From NCBI GenBank assembly GCA_022071965.1, contig JAJVIQ010000009.1, positions 62,001 through 126,000 on the forward strand: a stretch of 64,000 bases of DNA, read 5' to 3'. A model generated the notes under the pieces. That model had not been told where the DNA came from. It did no database searches and saw only the letters and a list, made by a program, of their open reading frames with translations. The first letter of the stretch is position 1, and the number at the start of each line of letters is the position of its first letter. This DNA is from Gammaproteobacteria bacterium. GTDB lineage: Bacteria; Pseudomonadota; Gammaproteobacteria; JAJPIJ01. Positions 1-11,838 of this stretch are shown here, one piece after another. A program made the position numbers and the translations under genes.

Positions 1-139
1 GCCGTCGGTCGAGCGCATCATCGCCAACGTTCACGAATCCCGCACCCTCGCCGCCCTGCGCGACACGCTGCTGCCCAAGCTCATCTCCGGCGAGCTGCGG
101 GTGAAGGACGCGGAGCAGTTCGTCGGGAGGGGGGGCTGA
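1..139 (+). CDS. hsdS: Type I restriction-modification specificity subunit HsdS, C-terminal end (partial)
   Basis: Only the last 45 codons lie in the window, in the frame that starts at base 2 and stops with TGA at 137-139. The peptide contains [16 protein letters not shown], the characteristic ending of type I specificity subunits, where the second conserved coiled-coil region closes the protein. HsdS reads the bipartite DNA target and joins HsdM and HsdR in the restriction-modification complex. Its stop overlaps the start of the next gene (TGATG), and the hsdR gene lies just beyond, so the genes form one operon. The target-recognition domains and hsdM must lie to the left of the window. The assignment is secure for so short a piece because of this motif and the context. 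Confidence 0.85.
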   Translation, partial: PSVERIIANVHESRTLAALRDTLLPKLISGELRVKDAEQFVGRGG

Positions 140-1127
140 TGGCCGAGGCGCCGGGCGGTCAGGTCGTCGTGTACGAGGCGCCGGACGGGGAGGTGCGGGT
201 CGATGTGCGGCTCGAGCACGAGACGGTCTGGCTGACCCAGCAGCAGATGGCCGAGCTGTTCGAGCGCGAGCGTTCGGTCGTCACCAAGCACATCCGGAAC
301 GTCTTCCGGGAGGGCGAGCTCCCGGAAGAGAGCAATGTGCATTTTTTGCACATTGCCGGATCCGACAAGCCGGTCGGCTTCTACAGCCTGGACGTCATCA
401 TCTCGGTTGGGTACCGCGTGAAATCGCGGCGCGGCACCCAGTTTCGCATCTGGGCCACGCGGACCCTGCGGGACCATCTGCTACGGGGTTACACGCTCCA
501 CGAGCGGCGGCTGGCGGAGCGCGGGCTGGGGGAGGCGGAGCAGGCGGTCGCGCTGCTCGCGCGGACGCTGAAGGCACACGCCCTCGTCACCGACGAGGGT
601 TCGGCCGTGCTCGACGTGGTGCAGCGCTACACCCGTTCCTGGCGGCTGCTGCTGGAGTACGACGAGCAGCGCCTCGGCGAACAGCCCGCACGACCCGTGG
701 TTCCGGCCGCGCGCCTGACCCTGGAGGACGCACGCGCCGCCGTGGCCACGCTGCGCGCGGCGGTCGCGCGACGCGGCGAGGCCGGCGCGCTCTTCGGCCA
801 GGAGCGCGGGGACGCGCTGGCCGGCATCCTCGGCGCCGTCGAGCAGACCTTTGGCGGCGACCCGCTCTACCCGAGCGCACAGGTGCGCGCCGCGCACCTG
901 CTCTACTTCGTCATCAAGGACCACCCCTTCAGCGACGGCAACAAGCGCATCGGCACGCTCTTGTTCCTCGATTACCTGCGGCGCAATGGGCTGCTCTTGC
1001 GCGCCAACGGCGAGCCGCGGCTCGCCGACAACGCGATGGTGGCGCTGGCGCTCCTGATCGCCGAGAGCGAGCCGGCGCAGAAGGAACTCATGATCCGGCT
1101 CGTCCTCAACCTGCTCGAGGACGGCCA

Positions 1128-1131
<4 letters not shown>
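139..1131 (+). CDS. RhuM-type / Fic (death-on-curing) fusion protein within the type I RM operon
   Basis: A 330-residue protein in two parts. Residues about 1-120 match the RhuM virulence-protein type, with the DNA-binding-like stretch [19 protein letters not shown] and then [19 protein letters not shown]. Residues about 190-330 are a Fic/Doc domain with the catalytic loop [11 protein letters not shown] at 262-272: His262 and the phosphate-binding DGNKR are intact. Fic enzymes transfer AMP or phosphate to target proteins, and Doc toxins phosphorylate EF-Tu. The start overlaps the hsdS stop, and its own stop overlaps the hsdR start by 4 bases, so it is translationally coupled inside the restriction operon. 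No separate antitoxin gene is visible. The RhuM part could act in regulation or target choice, which is inference. Confidence 0.88.
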
Positions 1132-4274
<3,143 letters not shown>

Positions 4275-4278
4275 GTGG

Positions 4279-4346
4279 GCGTCCAACAACCGGCTGCAGC
4301 GGACGGCCCGCAGCGCGGCCCGCCGCTGAACCGGAGCGTTGGACGC
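4279..4346 (+). mobile_element. Integron attC-like recombination site (59-base element type)
   Basis: A 68-bp imperfect palindrome starts five bases after the hsdR stop. The outer arms are exact 9-base inverted copies, GCGTCCAAC at 4279-4287 and GTTGGACGC at 4338-4346. They fit the integron simple-site consensus RYYYAAC / GTTRRRY. A second inner pair (AACCGGCTGCAGCGG against CCGCTGAACCGG) pairs with mismatches and an extrahelical base, as L-boxes of attC sites do. The loop between is GC-rich. No integrase gene is in the window and only one convincing site is seen, so this may be a solitary attC or the edge of a cassette array. Folding the bottom strand would test it. Confidence 0.65.
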
Positions 4347-4356
4347 CCGCAGTCCA

Positions 4357-4737
4357 ATGGCGCTCGCGCTCACCGATCTGGTCACTGATCTCGCTGATGC
4401 GCTCGCTGCGGTAGACGCCACTCGCGCGGTCCACAAGGCATTTCAGCCTGGTATCGGTCCCTTCGGTGAGGCCGATGCTGTGCGCGCAGCACTCGTCTGG
4501 TTGCGCGACTCAAAGGCATCAGCCTATCGAGCGGTGCAAACAAAGCGGCTCCCCGATCTTCTCGTTCCCGGCGAGTGGGCCGTCGAACTCAAAGTGGTCC
4601 GTCCGTTCGGCGACAACGGCAAACCAGCAGAGCATTGGTCGGAGAACGTGCTTCACCCGTACGCGGGCAACACCAGCTCGCTCGGTGACTGCCTGAAACT
4701 CCTCGCATCCGGCCTCTCAGAGCGGAAGGTCGTCTGA
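4357..4737 (+). CDS. Truncated restriction-endonuclease-like protein (PD-(D/E)XK-type fragment)
   Basis: The ORF encodes 126 residues from the ATG at 4357; a TTG start at 4339 would lie inside the attC-like site and is unlikely. I do not recognise the family by name. The stretch LPDLLVPGEWAVELKVVRP has a PD...ExK spacing like a PD-(D/E)XK nuclease core, preceded by a helical region with RAALVWLRDSKASAYRAV. The protein stops at SGLSERKVV, where a longer product would be expected to continue, so it is probably a 3'-truncated gene. It sits directly after the attC-like site, as a cassette gene would, and seven bases before a second gene fragment. The nuclease reading is inference from motif spacing alone. 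Confidence 0.45.
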   Translation: MALALTDLVTDLADALAAVDATRAVHKAFQPGIGPFGEADAVRAALVWLRDSKASAYRAVQTKRLPDLLVPGEWAVELKVVRPFGDNGKPAEHWSENVLHPYAGNTSSLGDCLKLLASGLSERKVV

Positions 4738-4744
4738 ATCCTCG

Positions 4745-5086
4745 ATGAGCCAGTTCACGTTCCTCCAGCGCGAACGGGTCGCCGTCTTCGAGGCTGCGTC
4801 GAAGGCTGAGGCGGCGGTCCACGCCGATCCGCGCACGGCCTGCTTCTATTCCCGCCGCGCGCTGGAGCTGGCGGTGACCTGGGCCTTCAAACACGACGGG
4901 GCGCTCCGACTTCCGTACCAGGACAACCTCTCCCCACGGATCCACGAGCCGAGCTTCAAGGAGGCGACCGGCCGGGCGGTGTTCAGCAAGGCGCGGGTGA
5001 TCAACACGCTTGGCAACCGCGCCGTGCACAGCCACCGTCCGGTACCCGAGGCGGACGGGTTCTACCCCGTTATCACGGACGGTTGA
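4745..5086 (+). pseudogene. N-terminal fragment of a second type I HsdR-like protein (DUF4145 region)
   Basis: The 113 residues begin MSQFTFLQRERVAVFEAA and contain DPRTACFYSRRALELAVTW and LPYQDNLSPRIHEPSF. This is the DUF4145-type N-terminal domain carried by EcoEI-like HsdR subunits and related DEAD/DEAH proteins. The family similarity runs to about HSHRPVPEAD and then changes into unrelated residues and a stop at 5084-5086. The nuclease and helicase portions, roughly 700-900 residues in intact homologues, are missing. The break lies just before the left end of an IS5-type remnant at 5092, so insertion followed by deletion is the likely cause. It is distinct from the intact hsdR at 1128-4274 and marks a lost second restriction system. 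Confidence 0.7.
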
Positions 5087-5091
5087 GTTAA

Positions 5092-5290
5092 GGAACCTCT
5101 GCAAAAGTCCACGATCTGATCGGTAGGCACACCGAAACACATCGGAGACGGCAATGAGCAAACAGCTGACCCTGGGCACGGGCTTTGAGAAGCTCTCCAG
5201 GACGACGAAGCGGGCGAAGTTTCTGGCCGAGATGGAGCGCATCGTGCCATGGGCCGAGCTGTGCAGGCTGATTGCGCCGAAATGCCCGGC
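5092..5290 (+). mobile_element. IS5-family insertion sequence remnant (left end plus transposase start)
   Basis: GGAACCTCTGCAAAAGTCC at 5092-5110 looks like an IS5-group terminal inverted repeat. An ATG at 5154 opens a reading frame whose first 45 or so residues, with GFEKLSRTTKRAKFLAEMER and VPWAELCRLIAP, match the N-terminus of IS5-family transposases. Similarity stops near 5290, so the DDE catalytic core and right end are gone. The same frame runs on by chance into the downstream amphi-Trp gene to 5621, but that is a separate gene with its own ribosome binding site. The fragment cannot transpose. It probably caused the truncation of the HsdR-like gene on its left. Confidence 0.62.
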
Positions 5291-5396
5291 ATCGACCGGA
5301 ATCCGCAGAGGAACGGTGCTAAGCTTTCCGGAACGGCATTTTCTACAACCTCGTTGGGCGGCGCATCGTAAGTCGACACACTCGGGAGGAATCGAA

Positions 5397-5621
5397 ATGG
5401 CAGCGAAACGCGGCAGGGACGTGGAGAAGACCTATCCCAGGGCAAAGTTCGTGGAGAAGTTGCGCCGCCTTGCGGACGCCATGGAAAATGGCGAGCGCTT
5501 CGCAATTCAGATCGCGGGAGAGAGGGTTTTCGTCCCTGCCAAGGCCATTTTCAACATCGAGCACGAACGGTCCGGGGAAGAGGAGGAGATCGAGTTCCAG
5601 ATCAAGTGGGCAAGAGAGTGA
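5397..5621 (+). CDS. amphi-Trp domain protein
   Basis: A 74-residue protein starting at the ATG at 5397, which is preceded by the good ribosome site GGGAGGA. An upstream in-frame ATG at 5154 belongs to the transposase remnant. The pattern of a helical part (YPRAKFVEKLRRLADAMENG), a short strand with a Gly-Glu turn (AIQIAGERVFVPAKA), then IEHERSGEEEEIEFQIKW fits the small amphi-Trp domain family, named for its ending with acidic residues and a conserved Trp. These are small alpha/beta proteins of unknown function found in many bacteria and archaea. The gene sits alone between an IS remnant and other orphan genes, so context gives no role. Confidence 0.68.
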   Translation: MAAKRGRDVEKTYPRAKFVEKLRRLADAMENGERFAIQIAGERVFVPAKAIFNIEHERSGEEEEIEFQIKWARE

Positions 5622-5752
5622 CGTTGCCGGAGTTGCCGCCCGAGCACTCGCTGGGGGCCGATCTCCCGGACGGGCTGCGGTCCTGGCCCGAACGTCAGGC
5701 CCGGGAGGCGACACCGGCAACGCGTATGCCGATCACGATACCTCCGCGGTGA
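5618..5752 (+). CDS. Small ORF overlapping the amphi-Trp stop, unrecognised
   Basis: A 44-codon frame opens with GTG overlapping the amphi-Trp stop (GTGA) and ends at 5750-5752. The predicted peptide is Pro- and Arg-rich (PELPPEHSLGADLPDGLRSW) with no recognisable domain. The GTGA overlap is typical of coupled genes, but no family is recognised and the length is small, so it may be chance or the start of a truncated gene. It is listed because of the overlap only. Confidence 0.2.
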   Translation: MTLPELPPEHSLGADLPDGLRSWPERQAREATPATRMPITIPPR

Positions 5753-5771
5753 ACGTCAGCCGTCGGCGCCC

Positions 5772-6275
5772 ATGACTGCTCCGATCCTGGTTGTCAGCGC
5801 ATCCCGACGGAAGCTCGTCCTGCCGCTCACCGCATCCGCCGGCTGCGTTGCGCTCGGCGTTTTCCTCGTGGCCAGCGAAAGTGGCGCCGGCCACTGGGTG
5901 GGGTGGATGTGCATCGTGTTCTTTGGTACGGGCATCCTCCTGTTCGTGCGTCAGCTCGTCGATACGCAGCCCAGGGTCGTGCTCGACGAAGCCGGAGTTC
6001 TTGATCGAACGCTCGGTGTCGGCGTCATTCCGTGGTCGGATATCGGGAGTTCATACGTCAGGACGATTCATGGAGGCGACTTCGTCTGTCTCGTGCTGCA
6101 CAACCCGGAAAGGTGGATTGCCAAGCTCTCCGAGACGCAGCGAGCCCTGGTCGAGGCGAACGAGAAACTTGGCTTCCAGCCGCTGAACATCAACCTCTCC
6201 GGCACGGCGGCGGACGCCGCGATGGTGCAGGAAGTGGTGCTGAGGAAGTGCGGCGAACGCGCCCGGCGCGGCTGA
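5772..6275 (+). CDS. STM3941-family membrane-anchored protein
   Basis: A 167-residue protein with two hydrophobic segments near the N-terminus (residues about 17-36 and 43-62), then a soluble region. That region has VLDEAGVLDRTLGVGVIPWSDIGS, a PH-like strand pattern often seen in bacterial membrane-associated domains, and ends PLNINLSGTAADAAMVQEVV. That ending and the overall layout match the STM3941 family of uncharacterised membrane proteins. The role is unknown. It is a single gene with about 150 bp before it and a gene-poor stretch after it, in the accessory segment of the window. Family placement rests on pattern recognition, and function is not inferred. Confidence 0.65.
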   Translation: MTAPILVVSASRRKLVLPLTASAGCVALGVFLVASESGAGHWVGWMCIVFFGTGILLFVRQLVDTQPRVVLDEAGVLDRTLGVGVIPWSDIGSSYVRTIHGGDFVCLVLHNPERWIAKLSETQRALVEANEKLGFQPLNINLSGTAADAAMVQEVVLRKCGERARRG

Positions 6276-7253
6276 CGTGCGCTTCAGGTTCGCGCGCTGC
6301 ACGTGCCCGATCATCAACGGCGCCACGGCGCTGTTCGCGGCTTGTTCGCGGCGTTCGACGGCGAAGTGATTGCGAGCGGGGCAGGCTCGATGAAAGGCGG
6401 CGACGGGGCAGCTCACGCGCGTGGCCAGAAGGCGCTCTACGGTCTTCTCGCGCCTCTCGTCGTCGGTGTTCTTGACTTCTGGCTGATCGGGCTCGTGCTT
6501 GCACATGCCTGGCAGTGGCGGATTGGGCCATTTCAGCGCTAGGGTGCGTTCGTTTCCGACCGACCCTCCGCACGACCCTGACGCGCCGGAAGCGCGCGCA
6601 GATCAACGGAACTTCGGCGTCAGGTCGGAGATGAAGGGCAATTGCCGCCTTTGCACGGACCTCGCGTGGCTGTGGCCGATGTGGGGCGCCGCCGGCTCCG
6701 GGTACGCGCTCTACCGCAAACAGCTCACGGGACATATTCGCCGGAGCGCGGCGCGCCCGGTCGCCACGCTGCCGGACGTTGGATGCGAAGACGGGAAGAA
6801 CATCCTGAACCCGAAGCAGGAGTTCACGGCCGCCGGTCCGGATGTGAGCCTCGCCACACCGGACGAGACGGCCGGGACGTTTCAGCAGAACAGGACCACG
6901 ACCACCCGGGGCGTGCGGGACGGCTTGGATATCGTTTCCGTCGAGAACCTGTACGACCCTGACCCTGCAGGTGAGCAGTATGAGGCGACGATGCCGTATC
7001 CGATTCGCGAACACGGGCGCCCCGGATTGAAAGCGATCACGGGACACCGGGATGTTTACCATCGACTCTGGAAGACGGGTTCTGCGCGAAGCGGGCTTCG
7101 GGATCCACGAGGGACGGTGCAGCCCTGCAGAGGACGAGTTTACCGTGTTCACGCGCGTCAGGACGGGATGATGGCCGATTCCGCCCATGCGGCCGATCCG
7201 TCCCGGGGGCTACGCCCGCCTGCCCGGGCTACTGACGGGCGACGCCGAACGTC
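6276..7253. other. Gene-poor, probably decayed stretch
   Basis: About 980 bp with no convincing gene. A GTG frame at 6303-6542 gives 79 residues with one hydrophobic run (LLAPLVVGVLDFWLIGLVLA) and could be a small membrane protein. A 252-residue frame at 6499-7257 reads like non-coding GC-rich DNA, but it includes LPDVGCEDGKNI, which faintly recalls the SAM-binding motif I of methyltransferases. A short frame at 7052-7171 with RRVLREAGFGIHEG and a final DEFTVFTRV resembles a methyltransferase C-terminus. These scattered pieces suggest a degraded methyltransferase gene, with low confidence. The stretch separates the STM3941-like gene from the AAA ATPase gene. Confidence 0.4.
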
Positions 7254-8021
<768 letters not shown>

Positions 8022-8100
8022 TACATGCAACAGGCCAGTCCGGGGACATGGGTTGGACATGATGGCGCTTCAACCGCCGAAAAGCGCCCTCGATGGAATG

Positions 8101-8748
8101 CTAATCGCCGATCGTGGCGGCGGCGGGCACGGGCGTCGGCGCCGGCGGCGGTCTGCGGCGCGGGCGCTGGAACACGGGCGCGCGCAGGACGAGCAACGCC
8201 ACCAGTATCACCCCGTACAGGACGGGATGGTAGGTGTCCTTCTTGACCAGCCACAGGTAGTGCAGGATGACCAGGGTGCCGACCACGTAGACGAGGCTGT
8301 GCAGCCTCTTCCAGCGCCCGCCGCCAAGGCGCTTCACCATGCCGTTGGTCGAGGTCAGCGCCAGCGGTATGAGCAGCACGAAGGCGCTGAAGCCGACGGT
8401 GACGTAGGGACGCTTGCGGATGTCCTTGGCCATCTCCATCACGTCGAAGAAGTGATCGAACACCAGCCACGCGGAGAAGTGCAGCGTCGCGTAGAAGAAG
8501 CAGAACAGGCCCAGCATGCGGCGCAGGCGCACGATGGCGCCCCAGCCCGTGAGCCGGCGCAGCGGCGTGATCGCCAGCGTCGCGAGCAGCAGGTACAGGG
8601 CCCAGTCGCCGGTGAAGTGCTCGATGGTCTCGACCGGATTCACACCCAGGCGGCCCACGATCGCGCGGTAAACCAGCGACGCCGCGGGCAGCAGGGCGGC
8701 GAAGAACACCAGCGGCTTGATGATGGTTACCGGATCGGTACGGCGCAT
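8101..8748 (-). CDS. msrQ: Protein-methionine-sulfoxide reductase heme-binding membrane subunit MsrQ
   Basis: The ATG at 8748 gives 215 residues, the usual MsrQ length. The frame stays open upstream to 9030, but that part lies over msrP and lacks family features. Six or so membrane helices are visible, with conserved histidines in EHFTGDWALY, FYATLHFSAW, RLHSLVYVVG and LVILHYLWLV that would bind two b-type hemes. MsrQ takes electrons from the respiratory chain or flavin reductase and hands them to MsrP, which repairs oxidised methionines in periplasmic proteins. It lies just after msrP on the same strand (106 bp gap), as in E. coli yedYZ. The C-terminus has an extra Pro/Arg-rich tail. Confidence 0.93.
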   Translation of the reverse strand: MRRTDPVTIIKPLVFFAALLPAASLVYRAIVGRLGVNPVETIEHFTGDWALYLLLATLAITPLRRLTGWGAIVRLRRMLGLFCFFYATLHFSAWLVFDHFFDVMEMAKDIRKRPYVTVGFSAFVLLIPLALTSTNGMVKRLGGGRWKRLHSLVYVVGTLVILHYLWLVKKDTYHPVLYGVILVALLVLRAPVFQRPRRRPPPAPTPVPAAATIGD

Positions 8749-8854
8749 GGCTGCCCATCCATCATGTTCGCGCTGCGCCGGGGATCCGCGATGGGCCGAA
8801 CCCGCGGTGGCTGCCCGCATCTGCCCCCGGAGTGTCCTTTTCCCATCGGTCGCA

Positions 8855-9814
8855 TCAGAAGTACCTGTTGACGAGGTCCATGCCCGTGTAGAGCGAGGCG
8901 ACCTGGTCGGCATAGCCGTTGAACGGCAGCGTCGGCCGCTTGAGGAATTCGCCGATGCGGCGTTCCTTGGCCTGGCTCCAGCGCGGGTGATCGCGCTCCG
9001 GATTGACGTTGGAGTAGAAGCCGTACTCATCCGGCGCCGCGCGGTTCCAGGTCGAGCCCGGCTGCTCCTCGGTAAAACGGAGCTTCACGATGGACTTGAT
9101 GCTCTTGAAGCCATATTTCCACGGCACGACCAGCCTCAGCGGCGCGCCGTTCTGGTTCGGCAGCACCTCGCCATACATGCCGGCGGCGAGGATGGTCAGC
9201 GGATGCATGGCCTCGTCCATGCGCAGGCCTTCCACGTAGGGCCAGTCGAGCACGGCCCGGCGCTGCCCTGGCATCTGCTGCGGATCGAGCAGCGTCGTGA
9301 ACTCCACGTACTTCGCGTTGCCGGTGGGCTCGAACCGCCTGATGAGATCGGCCAGCGGGAAGCCGACCCAGGGGATCACCATCGACCATGCCTCCACGCA
9401 GCGCAGGCGATAGATGCGCTCCTCCAGCGCGTGCGGTTTCAGGAAGTCCTCCAGCGCGTAGGTGCCCGGCCGGGCGCACTCGCCCTCGACCGTCACCGAC
9501 CACGGGCGGGTCCTGAAGTCCTTCGCGTAGAGCGAGGGGTCCTCCTTGGCGGTCCCGAACTCATAGAAGTTGTTGTAGGTGGTCGCCGATTCGTAGGGCG
9601 TCAGCTCCTCATCGGTCACGTAGGCGGATTTCGCTATGCCGGAGATTTTCTCCCCTGCGAGCACGGAGGGCGCCGCGAGGCTGCCGAACGCCCCGAGGGC
9701 GGCGGCGGTGAGGCCGGCGTCTATGGAACAGGAGAGGAATTCGCGGCGGCGCAGGTATACCGACCGGTCCGTGATCTCCGAGGACGGGATCTCTTGTGGA
9801 CGTTTGATCAGCAT
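8855..9814 (-). CDS. msrP: Protein-methionine-sulfoxide reductase catalytic subunit MsrP
   Basis: A 319-residue periplasmic molybdopterin enzyme that reduces methionine sulfoxide in envelope proteins. The N-terminus has a twin-arginine signal, RRREFL at residues 22-27, followed by a hydrophobic stretch to about residue 53, so it is exported folded. The molybdenum-ligating cysteine is Cys139 in [11 protein letters not shown]. Other family blocks are [26 protein letters not shown] and STWN. The pair with msrQ forms the complete MsrPQ system. The upstream 230-bp region is shared with the divergent beta-barrel gene at 10045. Nothing essential is missing. Confidence 0.95.
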   Translation of the reverse strand: MLIKRPQEIPSSEITDRSVYLRRREFLSCSIDAGLTAAALGAFGSLAAPSVLAGEKISGIAKSAYVTDEELTPYESATTYNNFYEFGTAKEDPSLYAKDFRTRPWSVTVEGECARPGTYALEDFLKPHALEERIYRLRCVEAWSMVIPWVGFPLADLIRRFEPTGNAKYVEFTTLLDPQQMPGQRRAVLDWPYVEGLRMDEAMHPLTILAAGMYGEVLPNQNGAPLRLVVPWKYGFKSIKSIVKLRFTEEQPGSTWNRAAPDEYGFYSNVNPERDHPRWSQAKERRIGEFLKRPTLPFNGYADQVASLYTGMDLVNRYF

Positions 9815-10044
9815 CGCGGTGCCCTCTCTTTGGACTACAGCCTGGCCCTGTGGCGCTTGGGGTACATGCCGGCAGGGCTCGCGTTACAACCTTGCACGCC
9901 CGGTTAGAGAGGGTGTCGCCACCGAACGTTACGTACCGATATCTTGAGGATATAAAAACCTTGTAATTCCATGAGTTATCAATTATTGTTCATTATAAGG
10001 TCGAAGTGTCGGCAGTGCTCTAGGTCCGCCAGGGGAGGGGTACG
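9815..10044. promoter_or_regulatory. Divergent intergenic region with an AT-rich patch
   Basis: This 230-bp gap lies between the divergent msrP and the outer-membrane gene at 10045. Bases 9937-10000 are strikingly AT-rich for this genome. They hold the inverted repeat ATATC-TTGAG-GATAT (9939-9953) and a -10-like TATAAG at 9994-9999 reading right. On the other strand the sequence TATAATGAACAATAATTGA partly resembles tandem Fur hexamers (about 10 of 19 positions by eye), too weak to claim. A strong ribosome site, AGGGGAGGGG, precedes the GTG at 10045. Promoters for both directions are expected here. Confidence 0.4.
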
Positions 10045-11463
10045 GTGTCGGGATTACGTCGAAATCTCAGGGGCTTAGCGATAGGCTGCACGCTCGTCGC
10101 CACGGTCGGCGTGGCCGCGGACGAGGCGCTGTACGCCAAGGCCCGGGATCTGCTCGCCAAGCGCCGGGGTGCGGAGGCCTACGAGGTCCTCAGGCCCGCG
10201 GTCGCGACCAAGGCCGGGGATCCGGAGTTCGACCTCCTCTACGGCATGTCCGCGATCGACGCCGGCAAACCCACCGAGGCGACCTTCGCGCTCGAACGCG
10301 TGCTGGATGCCGAGCCCGACAATGCCGCCGCCCAGGCCGAGCTCGGGCGCGCCTATTACGAGATGGGCGAGAACGACGCGGCCAAGGCGCAGTTCGAGCA
10401 GGTCCGGGGGGAGAAGCTGCCGCCGACCGTGCAGCAGAACATCGACCGCTACCTCGCGGCCATCGACGTCCGCAACGAGGCCCGGCGCACCACCTACCGG
10501 GCCTATGTCGAGGTCGGCGCGGGCTACGACTCCAACGTCAACAGCGCGACCGACCAGACGCAGATCATCGTGCCGCTGATCTCGCCGGTGATCCCGGCGA
10601 CGCTCGGGGATTCCGCCCTGGAGCAGGAAAGCGCCATCTGGAGCATCGACACGGGATTCAGCTTCAATAGTCCGCTGGCCGACCCGTGGACACTGTACGG
10701 CGGCGTGAACCTGCAGCACCGCGCCGCCATGTCGGACACCGTCTGCAACACGCCGGAGGGCGAGACGTCCTGCTCGACCGCGGCGGCCGACGGCACGCTC
10801 GGCGCGGCCTACGCACTCTCGGAGAAGGATCGACTCCGCGGTTCCGTGTACGGCCAGAAGTTCCTTGTCGGCAGCGAGGAAAATCGCGATCTCGCGGCCT
10901 TCAACTTCGACTACACGCACACGTATGCGAAGTCGGACCAGATGAGCCTGTTCAGTCAGGCCGCCATGATCCGTTATCCGGAGCAGAGCCTCCGCGATGT
11001 CAATCGCTACGTGGCCGGCGCCGGCTGGGTGCATGCGTTCTCCGGGGGCGGCGCACCGGTCGCTTTCATCAGCGGCTACGGCGGCACCGAGGTGAACCTG
11101 AACGACAACGACGACCCGGTGAGGCCCGCGCTCGGCGTCGGCCGCAACCTCGCCGGACTGCGGGCGGGCGGGGAGTATTCCTTCACCAGCCGCGCCCGGG
11201 TATTCGGCTCGGTGACCTACGAGGGCAGCTGGTACGACAGCGCCTCGCCCGGCTTCTTTCTGGCCGGCGCCGATCCCACCGATTGCGACGAGGTGGATTG
11301 CCGCGAGGACGATTACGTGAGCGTCAACGGCGGCGTTCGCTACTCGGTCACGCGCATGATCAGCATACGCCCGGAGGTCCGCTACACCTCCAACGACTCG
11401 AACGTCGTATTGAACGATTACGACCGGTGGGAGGCCATGGTCTTCTTCCGCAGCGCCTTCTGA
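10045..11463 (+). CDS. TPR plus outer-membrane beta-barrel protein, Slam / type XI secretion-like (DUF560 type)
   Basis: A 472-residue protein starting at GTG after a strong ribosome site. Residues 1-25 are a signal peptide (cleavage near VGVAADE). Residues about 28-145 are TPR-like helices (AEAYEVLRPAVA, ATFALERVLDAEPDNAAAQ, ELGRAYYEMGENDAA). From about residue 150 the sequence alternates as amphipathic strands, beginning AYVEVGAGYDSNVNS, and ends in Phe (AMVFFRSAF), the outer-membrane barrel signature. A periplasmic TPR joined to a barrel of about 320 residues is the layout of Slam proteins, which move lipoproteins or hemophores across the outer membrane. The next gene encodes a plausible cargo. 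The architecture is clear; the transport role is inference. Confidence 0.7.
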   Translation: MSGLRRNLRGLAIGCTLVATVGVAADEALYAKARDLLAKRRGAEAYEVLRPAVATKAGDPEFDLLYGMSAIDAGKPTEATFALERVLDAEPDNAAAQAELGRAYYEMGENDAAKAQFEQVRGEKLPPTVQQNIDRYLAAIDVRNEARRTTYRAYVEVGAGYDSNVNSATDQTQIIVPLISPVIPATLGDSALEQESAIWSIDTGFSFNSPLADPWTLYGGVNLQHRAAMSDTVCNTPEGETSCSTAAADGTLGAAYALSEKDRLRGSVYGQKFLVGSEENRDLAAFNFDYTHTYAKSDQMSLFSQAAMIRYPEQSLRDVNRYVAGAGWVHAFSGGGAPVAFISGYGGTEVNLNDNDDPVRPALGVGRNLAGLRAGGEYSFTSRARVFGSVTYEGSWYDSASPGFFLAGADPTDCDEVDCREDDYVSVNGGVRYSVTRMISIRPEVRYTSNDSNVVLNDYDRWEAMVFFRSAF

Positions 11464-11838
11464 CACTGCGCTCCGCCCCGCCCCGGGCCTGGGAATTGCG
11501 TCGAACCATCGCGGCGCCGCATGCGCCCAGCATCGATTGCATGCTCATCGGCGAGCGCAGGCCGTGCCCGCTCGCCGTATCCGCATACGCCGTCGATCGC
11601 GCGCAGGGACCCGGGGCGCGGATCGACGGCCAGCGCGCGCCGCGGGTGCCGGCGATGCGCGGCGATCGGGCCGGTCCGGTGGGTGTGATCGATCGACCAG
11701 GGTCATGGCGCTGCCGCCACGGTCCGGGTGCCAGCGCTGGTTCAGGCGCGTATGATTGGATCACTTCGATCACCAACGAGGTCGCGGTGGCGGGTGCAGG
11801 TCTGCATGCCCGTGCGGCCGCCGGCCAAGGAGCGAGTC
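11464..11838. other. 375-bp intergenic region between barrel gene and FecR gene
   Basis: I see no gene here. A frame upstream of the FecR-type gene is open from 11728, but its residues are Arg-rich and lack a signal peptide; the real start at 11839 has its own ribosome site (AAGGAG at 11827-11832). The region is GC-rich with many short inverted repeats but no clear terminator. A separate promoter for the FecR gene is possible, given the gap length. Confidence 0.4.

Noticed and set aside
5353-5359. GTTGGGC before the amphi-Trp gene as a second attC end
   Set aside because: Preceding sequence has no complementary R-box or L-box pair.
8051-8057. GTTGGAC near the end of the AAA ATPase gene, matching an integron R-box
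   Set aside because: No matching RYYYAAC arm at a suitable distance upstream and no inverted inner arms, so a chance match.
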